From Anaerolineaceae bacterium UBA4890 (GTDB taxonomy: Bacteria > Chloroflexota > Anaerolineae > Anaerolineales > Anaerolineaceae): DNA of 37,138 bases. This document shows positions 31,622-37,138 of this stretch, in pieces (position 1 is the first letter of the stretch; every line of letters starts with the position of its first letter). The stretch spans positions 346 to 37,483 of the forward strand of contig DHCY01000009.1 in the NCBI GenBank assembly GCA_002399085.1, written 5' to 3'. The notes under the pieces are model-generated. The model worked only from the letters and a program-made list of their open reading frames with translations, was not told the DNA's origin and did not search any database. The position numbers and the translations under genes were made by a program.

Positions 31622-32875
31622 TCAGGTTATGATCAATATCCTCAAAATGCCTAAAACAAAACCTGCCCCCACAAGCACATAAGGTTGGGCTTGGGTGAAG
31701 AGCAGCACTGCCAAACCACCCACCAGTGCCAAAACCGTCCATACATCGACTAAGGCGTTTTGAGCCAGGCTATAGCTCACGAAGAGAATCAAAGCCACCA
31801 CTGCCGGGTTGATGCCCTTTAAAAAACTGCTTGTCAGGTGGTTTTCACGCATTTTTTTAACCAGGGGTGCAGTCGCCGCCACAATCAGGAACGAAGGCAG
31901 GAAAACACCCAGGGTCGCCGCTGTGGCTCCCCCGAAACCGCCGGCAATATAGCCAACAAATGTACTCGCAGACAGCACTGGTCCGGGTGTAATCTGACCC
32001 ATCGAGATTGCGTCAGTCAACTGCTGAATCGTGAGCCAGCCGAATCGGTTGACTACATCTTCTTCGATCAGGGCAAATAAGACCAGCGATGAGCCAAATA
32101 AAATCGATCCGGTTCGGAAAAAATAGATGAAAATGTTCCAAAACGTAGCCTTGGTTTGTTCCAGCACCCTGCCCGCAAACTCGGTAACCGCCGGCAGCGG
32201 CAAGAACGCCAGCAGCATTTGACCCGGCGGGATGCCCTTATCCCATTTGACCAAAACATGATGCAGCAGGACCCCCACCACTCCCCCACCAATTAATATC
32301 AGGGCTTCGTTCACCCCTAAAAGTTTCGCGCCAATTGCCAGGGCAAAGATGAGCAATTGTTTCCAGCCGACCAGGCTGGATTTACCGATGCTCCAGGTGG
32401 TTTCCAGCACGATCGCCAAAACCAGGGGGTTGAGCATGTAGAAGATGCCTTCAACTTGCGGTAAACTGCCGTAGGTCATGTAAGCCCAGGCAACAACCAG
32501 GGCGATCAAAAATGACGGGCTAATAAACCCCAGCCCTGCCACGACTAAACCGGGATATCCAGCCCGAACATAACCAACATGGTAGCAAGTTTCACTGGCA
32601 TTCGGACCAGGAATCAGGTTGGCAGCTGCCAGGAGGTCCAAAAAATGATCCTCGGTAATCCACTTCTTACGTCGAACAAATTCCCTCTCCATCATGGCGA
32701 CATGGGCGGTGGGTGCCCCGAAACTGGTCAGCCCGATTTTCAAGGTGGTCAGAAATAGTTCGAGCAGCCTTTTTTTTAATGGCTCTTTAGTCACTTCTTC
32801 AGAGACATGCTGCACAGCAGCTGGCACAGATTCATCCTGCAGGTCGGGTTCGGGAATGTGCTCGTCATCGTCCAT
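31622..32875 (-). CDS. chrA: Chromate transporter family protein (two CHR domains)
   Basis: A 417-residue membrane protein of the CHR superfamily with two homologous halves of about six spans each. The first half carries KIGLTSFGAPTAHVAMME and AAANLIPGPNASETCYHVG. The second carries YFFRTGSILFGSSLVLFAL and MGQITPGPVLSASTFVGYIA. The paired PGP motifs are diagnostic. ChrA exports chromate by proton-driven efflux, but many members are only presumed to do so. A 30-residue acidic N-terminal tail precedes the first domain. Its ATG overlaps the holB stop by one base (TAATG), so it is translationally coupled to a replication gene. Confidence 0.9.
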   Translation of the reverse strand: MDDDEHIPEPDLQDESVPAAVQHVSEEVTKEPLKKRLLELFLTTLKIGLTSFGAPTAHVAMMEREFVRRKKWITEDHFLDLLAAANLIPGPNASETCYHVGYVRAGYPGLVVAGLGFISPSFLIALVVAWAYMTYGSLPQVEGIFYMLNPLVLAIVLETTWSIGKSSLVGWKQLLIFALAIGAKLLGVNEALILIGGGVVGVLLHHVLVKWDKGIPPGQMLLAFLPLPAVTEFAGRVLEQTKATFWNIFIYFFRTGSILFGSSLVLFALIEEDVVNRFGWLTIQQLTDAISMGQITPGPVLSASTFVGYIAGGFGGATAATLGVFLPSFLIVAATAPLVKKMRENHLTSSFLKGINPAVVALILFVSYSLAQNALVDVWTVLALVGGLAVLLFTQAQPYVLVGAGFVLGILRILIIT

Positions 32876-33882
32876 TATGCCACCTGCAATAAAGGTAGGG
32901 TCAGAATCAGGTTCTCAATCACCAGGCGGGGGTTGAGGTTGGCATCCAGGTTTACGAGTGCTTTTTCATGATCCTTGAGCATTTTTTTAATTTGCCTGGA
33001 TGGTATCAATTGGGCAGTTTCGTTGACGCGTCCTTCGTGTTCAATATTTACCAGCGGTATGTCCGCCCCTTCTCGGCGGATCATCACATCCCGCCAGAAG
33101 GTCAGCCAGGTGGCGATCAGAAATGCAATTTGCTCACGGGATGACCCTTTGCCTTTTTGCAGTTTCTCGACAAATTGAAGGCGTTCCCGGAGGCGGCTAT
33201 TAAGCAGGTCGCCCAGGTCGGTCAGCGCATCGTCATAGGCATCCAGTAAATCCTGGGTTTGATCATAGCTCAAAGCTGTGCCAACGCGACCACCGGTAAG
33301 ATGCGCCAGGCGTTTCGCTCTGTTAGCGGCAATCCCTTTTTCATCGACCAGATAACGCTCGAGAGTTTCAACAGAAGAGGGGCGTAAACGCAGCACCTCG
33401 CAACGTGAAGCAATCGTTTCCAGCAGGCACTCCCTGGCATCGGCTGTCAGAATCAGAAGCGCCTTTGAGGGAGGCTCTTCCAGCGATTTCAGCAGCGCGT
33501 TCGATGCACCAATTGTGGCACGCTGAAAATCAGGGATAAGCACCATTCGGTAGGGCGACTGATACGGGGCGAGTGCCAGCTTTTGCTGCATTTCACGAAT
33601 CTGGTCAATCTTCAGGTCTTTGCTGCCTTCATTGACCCGTAATATCAGCAGGTCTGGGTAGCGTTGCTCATCAATTTGCCGGCAAGCCAGGCAAACACCA
33701 CAAAATTCGCCTTTTTCAGGAGGGTTCTGGCAGTTGAGTGCTTTTGCGAATGCCAGTGCCAGCGTTTCTCTGCCCACTCCTTCAGGACCGGTAATCAGGT
33801 AGGCATGGCGTGTTTTGCCTGGAATCGCATGATTTTTGAGAAACCTGATAGCTGTTTCGTGACCGAGGATGTTCCATTGCAT
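32875..33882 (-). CDS. holB: DNA polymerase III delta-prime subunit
   Basis: An AAA+ clamp-loader subunit of 335 residues that helps load the sliding clamp. The P-loop reads GPEGVGRET (32-40), with Arg where ATP-hydrolysing members have Lys. This suits delta-prime, which need not hydrolyse ATP. Zinc ligands C51, C61, C64 and C67 are spaced as in gamma/delta-prime. The delta-interaction block includes PDLLILRVNEGSKDLKIDQI, then NALLKSLEEPP, and the SRC arginine-finger motif is ASRCEVLRL. The C-terminal collar domain has LTFWRDVMIRREG. No clear Shine-Dalgarno site precedes the ATG. chrA follows, overlapping by one base. Confidence 0.93.
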   Translation of the reverse strand: MQWNILGHETAIRFLKNHAIPGKTRHAYLITGPEGVGRETLALAFAKALNCQNPPEKGEFCGVCLACRQIDEQRYPDLLILRVNEGSKDLKIDQIREMQQKLALAPYQSPYRMVLIPDFQRATIGASNALLKSLEEPPSKALLILTADARECLLETIASRCEVLRLRPSSVETLERYLVDEKGIAANRAKRLAHLTGGRVGTALSYDQTQDLLDAYDDALTDLGDLLNSRLRERLQFVEKLQKGKGSSREQIAFLIATWLTFWRDVMIRREGADIPLVNIEHEGRVNETAQLIPSRQIKKMLKDHEKALVNLDANLNPRLVIENLILTLPLLQVA

Positions 33883-34038
33883 GTTCGGATTTTAACACGT
33901 AACGGCCAGTTGGTTGGAGTTTGTTAGAGAAACAGGTATCTTTCTGTCAATTAGCGGTTAAAGAAAAGAGTAAAATGAATTTACGCTGGCAGCAGTTTTG
34001 TTTATTCTTAAAAACCAAAAATCTGCATGCAAATGCCG

Positions 34039-34044
34039 TATAAT
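34039..34044 (+). promoter_or_regulatory. -10 element of the P-type ATPase gene
   Basis: TATAAT stands 34 bases before the ATG, between divergently transcribed holB and the ATPase gene. No convincing -35 is found. AGGAG (34063-34067) lies 11 bases before the start, a rather long spacing. Confidence 0.5.
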
Positions 34045-34078
34045 GGAACGGTCTTAATTTACAGGAGTTGATAAATCT

Positions 34079-36961
34079 ATGAGTGAAAAACCAAAAGCAG
34101 TAATCGATGACCCAGAAGGTGTTTTGAACATCTCCTGGCATGCTCTTGAGCCTGAAGAAGTGCTCGAAAGCCTGGAAGTGCCTGTCGAGACCGGGTTGAG
34201 CGATGCAGAAGTTAAAGAAAGACTCGAAAAGTTTGGGTACAACGAGCTCCAGGAGCAAGCTGGCAGGACTTTCTGGGAAAAACTTTGGGAGCAGATCAAC
34301 AGTTTTGTGATCTGGCTGCTCATTGGCGCGGCAGTTATCTCTGCCGTATTGGGAGACTGGGTGGAAGCGGGAGCGATTTTATTGATCGTCGTTCTGAACG
34401 CCATTATGGGTATCATCCAGGAATCCCGCGCCGAAGCTTCCCTGGCAGCACTGAAGAAGATGGCTGCCCCCGAAGCACAGGTCTTGCGAGACGGACACCG
34501 TATCATGGTGCCCTCGCGCGAGCTGGTGCCGGGTGATATCGTTTTCATCGAAGCCGGTAATTTTATTCCTGCCGACATTCGTCTCCTCGATGCGGTCAAC
34601 CTGAGCATTGACGAAGCTTCACTCACTGGCGAATCGGTGCCTGTCACCAAAGATGCCGGTGGTAACCTCCAGGCAGACATCCCTCTTGGCGACCGCAAAA
34701 ACTCGGCATTTTCGGGCACCACCGTCACCTACGGTCGTGGCAAAGGCATCGTCACAAGCACAGGTATGCACACGCAACTGGGTCTGATTGCCACCATGCT
34801 CCAGTCGGTGGAACAAGAACAAACTCCCCTGCAAAAGCGCCTCGAAGAGTTGGGCAAAACGCTGGGTATTGCAGCCCTGATCGTTTGTGCGCTGGTTTTT
34901 GTGATCGGTGTCGCTCGTCTCCTGACCCCGCCAGACGTGGTTCCATTTGGCACGGAAGCCTTCTGGGATGAAGCCCTGGCGCTGTTCATGGTGGCAGTCT
35001 CACTGGCGATCGCCGCCGTACCCGAAGGTTTGCCTGCTGTGGTTACCATCAGCCTGGCAGGCGGTATGCGCGAAATGGTCAGCCGTCACGCCCTCATTCG
35101 CCGGCTTTCCTCTGTTGAGACCCTCGGTTCTGTTACCACAATCTGTACTGATAAGACCGGTACGCTGACCCAAAACCAGATGACCGTCACCAAGCTCTGG
35201 GTGGATGGGCAGTTTGTAGACATCACCGGGATCGGTTACGAGCCTGCAGGTGAGTTCAAAGTTGACGATGCGGTGGTTGATCTCAAAGAATACCCGGCAG
35301 CCCGAACCGCCCTCTGGGTCGGCACACTCAATAACGACGCCCAGCTCGAGCCTGCTGGCGAGAGCGAAGGCAAAACCACTTACCGCATGGTCGGTGACCC
35401 CACCGAAGGGTCCATTTTGGTGGCTGCGCTCAAAGCAGGCGCTGCTGCCCATGTGATTAATCAAAACTATCCGCGCAAGCAGGAAATCCCCTTCGATTCC
35501 ACCCGCAAGCGCATGGTTACCATTCACAACATTCTTAACCCCGGTCACGGCGATATTTCGCCGTATGTGACCGGTGAAAAGACCAACTGGTTCACAATTG
35601 CAGTTAAAGGTGCCCCGGATGTAGTCTTGGGTCTGTGCAAGTATAAATCCGACATGCACAACAATCCGGTCGAGCTCACGCCCGAGATGCGCCAGGAAAT
35701 TTTGGCTGCGAACGACGAAATGACCAGCCGCGCACTGCGCGTTTTGGGTGTGGCATATCGCCCTGTTCCTGAAATGCCTTCCGATTTGAGCCCCGAAAAT
35801 CTTGAGAAAGACTTGATCTTCGTCGGTTTGATCGGCATGATCGACCCCTCTCGCCCCGAAGTAAAACCAGCGCTCAAAGAAGCTCAAGATGCCGGCATTC
35901 GTTCCGTGATGATCACCGGCGACTACCCCAACACCGCCAAAGCCATTGCTGAAGATATTGGGCTCTTGCAGCCCGGTCACCAGGTTTTGACTGGCGCTGA
36001 CATCGAGCATGCAACCCCTGAGGAAATGCGCGAGATCGTCAGGATTACCGATGTCTACGCCCGCGTCAGCCCGGAACATAAGATGAAAATCGTTGATGGC
36101 TTGCGCGACAATGGCGAAGTGGTTGCCATGACCGGTGATGGCGTCAACGATGCTCCTGCTATCAAACGCGCCGACATCGGCATTGCCATGGGCATCACCG
36201 GTACCGACGTTGCCAAAGAAACCGCCGATATGGTGCTCACAGATGATAACTACGCTTCCATCGTTTCCGCGGTTGAGCAGGGTCGTATCATTTACAGCAA
36301 CATCCGCAAATTCGTTTATTACCTGGTTTCCTGTAACATTGCCGAGATCATGATCATCTTCCTGGCAATTCTTTTCAACTGGAACACACCATTAGCACCA
36401 ATCCAGCTGCTGTGGCTCAACCTGGTTACGGATGGCGCGCCGGCATTGGCTCTGGGAACAGAAAAAGGTGACCCCGATATCATGGAGCACCCGCCACGCC
36501 CTGCAGATGAACCGATCATCAATAGCTTTATGATCAGGGGCATCATCGTTCAAACCATTGCCATTACTGCGACAACCCTGCTGGCGTTCTGGCTGGGAGG
36601 TGGAGCGTTGAAATCTGCCACTACCGAAGCCCGGATTCTCTCCGAGACCTTCGCTTTTGTGACCCTCTCCCTTTCGGAGCTTTTCAGGGCTTTCACTGCC
36701 CGTTCTGAATACTTCCCGCTCACAAAAATCGGGGTTTTCACCAGCAGGAACATGAACCTTGCGGTTTTGATTTCCGTCTTGTTGGTTTTGATAGTGGTCT
36801 ATGTGCCCTTCCTTCAGAGTGTCTTTGATACCGTCGCCCTCCGTTGGATCGACTGGGCAGAAATTCTACCGCTGGTTTTGATCCCTTCGCTTGCAGCGGA
36901 GATCATGAAAGCGATCAGCTACAAGAAGCACCAAAGAGACCGCGCCGCCGCCAAAGCCTAA
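34079..36961 (+). CDS. P2A-type cation-transporting ATPase (calcium-ATPase-like)
   Basis: A 960-residue P-type ATPase. The N-terminal cation-ATPase domain (SWHALEPEEVLESLEVPVET) precedes about 10 spans. Actuator motif TGES is at 183-186. Phosphorylation motif DKTGTLT starts with D358. KGAPDVVLGLC lies in the nucleotide-binding domain, and the hinge is TGDGVNDAPAIK (686-693 for GDGVNDAP). M4 has PEGLP (315-319), and M6 has N781 and D785 in NLVTDGAPALALG, a pattern seen in SERCA/PMR1-like calcium pumps. Calcium export is the likeliest role; manganese or sodium are possible. It is a single-gene unit with a strong terminator. Confidence 0.94.
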   Translation: MSEKPKAVIDDPEGVLNISWHALEPEEVLESLEVPVETGLSDAEVKERLEKFGYNELQEQAGRTFWEKLWEQINSFVIWLLIGAAVISAVLGDWVEAGAILLIVVLNAIMGIIQESRAEASLAALKKMAAPEAQVLRDGHRIMVPSRELVPGDIVFIEAGNFIPADIRLLDAVNLSIDEASLTGESVPVTKDAGGNLQADIPLGDRKNSAFSGTTVTYGRGKGIVTSTGMHTQLGLIATMLQSVEQEQTPLQKRLEELGKTLGIAALIVCALVFVIGVARLLTPPDVVPFGTEAFWDEALALFMVAVSLAIAAVPEGLPAVVTISLAGGMREMVSRHALIRRLSSVETLGSVTTICTDKTGTLTQNQMTVTKLWVDGQFVDITGIGYEPAGEFKVDDAVVDLKEYPAARTALWVGTLNNDAQLEPAGESEGKTTYRMVGDPTEGSILVAALKAGAAAHVINQNYPRKQEIPFDSTRKRMVTIHNILNPGHGDISPYVTGEKTNWFTIAVKGAPDVVLGLCKYKSDMHNNPVELTPEMRQEILAANDEMTSRALRVLGVAYRPVPEMPSDLSPENLEKDLIFVGLIGMIDPSRPEVKPALKEAQDAGIRSVMITGDYPNTAKAIAEDIGLLQPGHQVLTGADIEHATPEEMREIVRITDVYARVSPEHKMKIVDGLRDNGEVVAMTGDGVNDAPAIKRADIGIAMGITGTDVAKETADMVLTDDNYASIVSAVEQGRIIYSNIRKFVYYLVSCNIAEIMIIFLAILFNWNTPLAPIQLLWLNLVTDGAPALALGTEKGDPDIMEHPPRPADEPIINSFMIRGIIVQTIAITATTLLAFWLGGGALKSATTEARILSETFAFVTLSLSELFRAFTARSEYFPLTKIGVFTSRNMNLAVLISVLLVLIVVYVPFLQSVFDTVALRWIDWAEILPLVLIPSLAAEIMKAISYKKHQRDRAAAKA

Positions 36962-36979
36962 GCAAAGATAGGATTACCA

Positions 36980-37008
36980 AAGAGCCCCTAACAAAGGGGC
37001 TCTTTTTT
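36980..37008 (+). terminator. Rho-independent terminator of the P-type ATPase gene
   Basis: AAGAGCCCC (36980-36988) pairs with GGGGCTCTT (36996-37004) around a 7-base loop, followed by T residues to 37008. It lies 19 bases after the stop. Confidence 0.93.
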
Positions 37009-37015
37009 ATTCACT

Positions 37016-37138
37016 GTCACTGAGAGAGAGCAAAGCGACCGTGGCAGTTTACCTTCGACTTTGATTTTGTCCCTGCAAGACCATTCGCTTTTTCTCAGTC
37101 ACTGCGAGGGAGCGAAGCGACCGCGGCAGTCTGCCTTT
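37016..37138 (+). repeat. Two direct copies of a GTCACTGnGAG-type interspersed repeat
   Basis: Copy 1 (37016-37055) and copy 2 (37098-37138, running to the window end) share GTCACTG, GAG, AGCGACCG and GGCAGT blocks with about seven differences. The unit resembles the common bacterial GTCACTGCGAGGAGCGAAGCG class. About 40 bases of unique sequence separate them. Confidence 0.75.

Noticed and set aside
35000..36079. A 359-codon open frame on the minus strand.
   Set aside because: It lies wholly inside the P-type ATPase gene, has no recognisable family and no start signals; it is a coding shadow.

Overview
The window looks like a chromosomal segment of a Chloroflexota bacterium, most likely of the Anaerolineae type. 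This is inferred from gene style rather than from a marker gene: exported proteins with long Thr-Pro linkers, a GatCAB amidotransferase operon, scattered single-gene operons with modest Shine-Dalgarno sites, and many short interspersed palindromic repeats. I see no rRNA, CRISPR array, transposase or phage gene.

Left part (1-7800): tRNA-Gly(UCC) sits just downstream of gatC-gatA-gatB, all read leftward. Then come an aldo/keto reductase (leftward), tRNA-Glu(CUC) with a near-consensus promoter (rightward), a PlsC-like acyltransferase with an extra C-terminal domain (rightward) and the recJ exonuclease (leftward).

Accessory block 1 (7800-8640): a frameshifted DUF559 (Vsr-like) endonuclease gene lies between two perfect 58-bp inverted repeats, with a third degenerate copy inside. 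This looks like a small decaying mobile module. psuG and a Thr-Pro-rich membrane protein follow, convergent.

Middle (10500-20300): a leftward operon of an NTF2-like protein, an SDR and a CrtI-like FAD oxidoreductase; a rightward DUF1801 protein; then accessory block 2, an AAA_14/DUF4143 ATPase bracketed by modular inverted repeats whose left copy supplies the promoter. A UMF1-type transporter and galE form a two-gene operon. DUF1232, SnoaL-like, VOC and unknown small proteins follow.

Right part (20300-37138): GNAT acetyltransferase; an aminotransferase plus sugar-phosphate nucleotidyltransferase operon; a lipoprotein and a LysM membrane protein, divergent; a sulfite-oxidase-like molybdoenzyme with a UPF0173 metallo-hydrolase; an ECF sigma factor with a translationally coupled, large-ectodomain putative anti-sigma factor; pcrA; a tandem intergenic repeat; holB-chrA overlapping by one base; and a P2A-type cation ATPase with a clear terminator.

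Most of the coding content is housekeeping. The unusual material is the repeat landscape: two unrelated single genes (a DUF559 nuclease and a DUF4143 ATPase) are each enclosed by their own inverted repeats, and at least three further repeat families occupy intergenic spaces.
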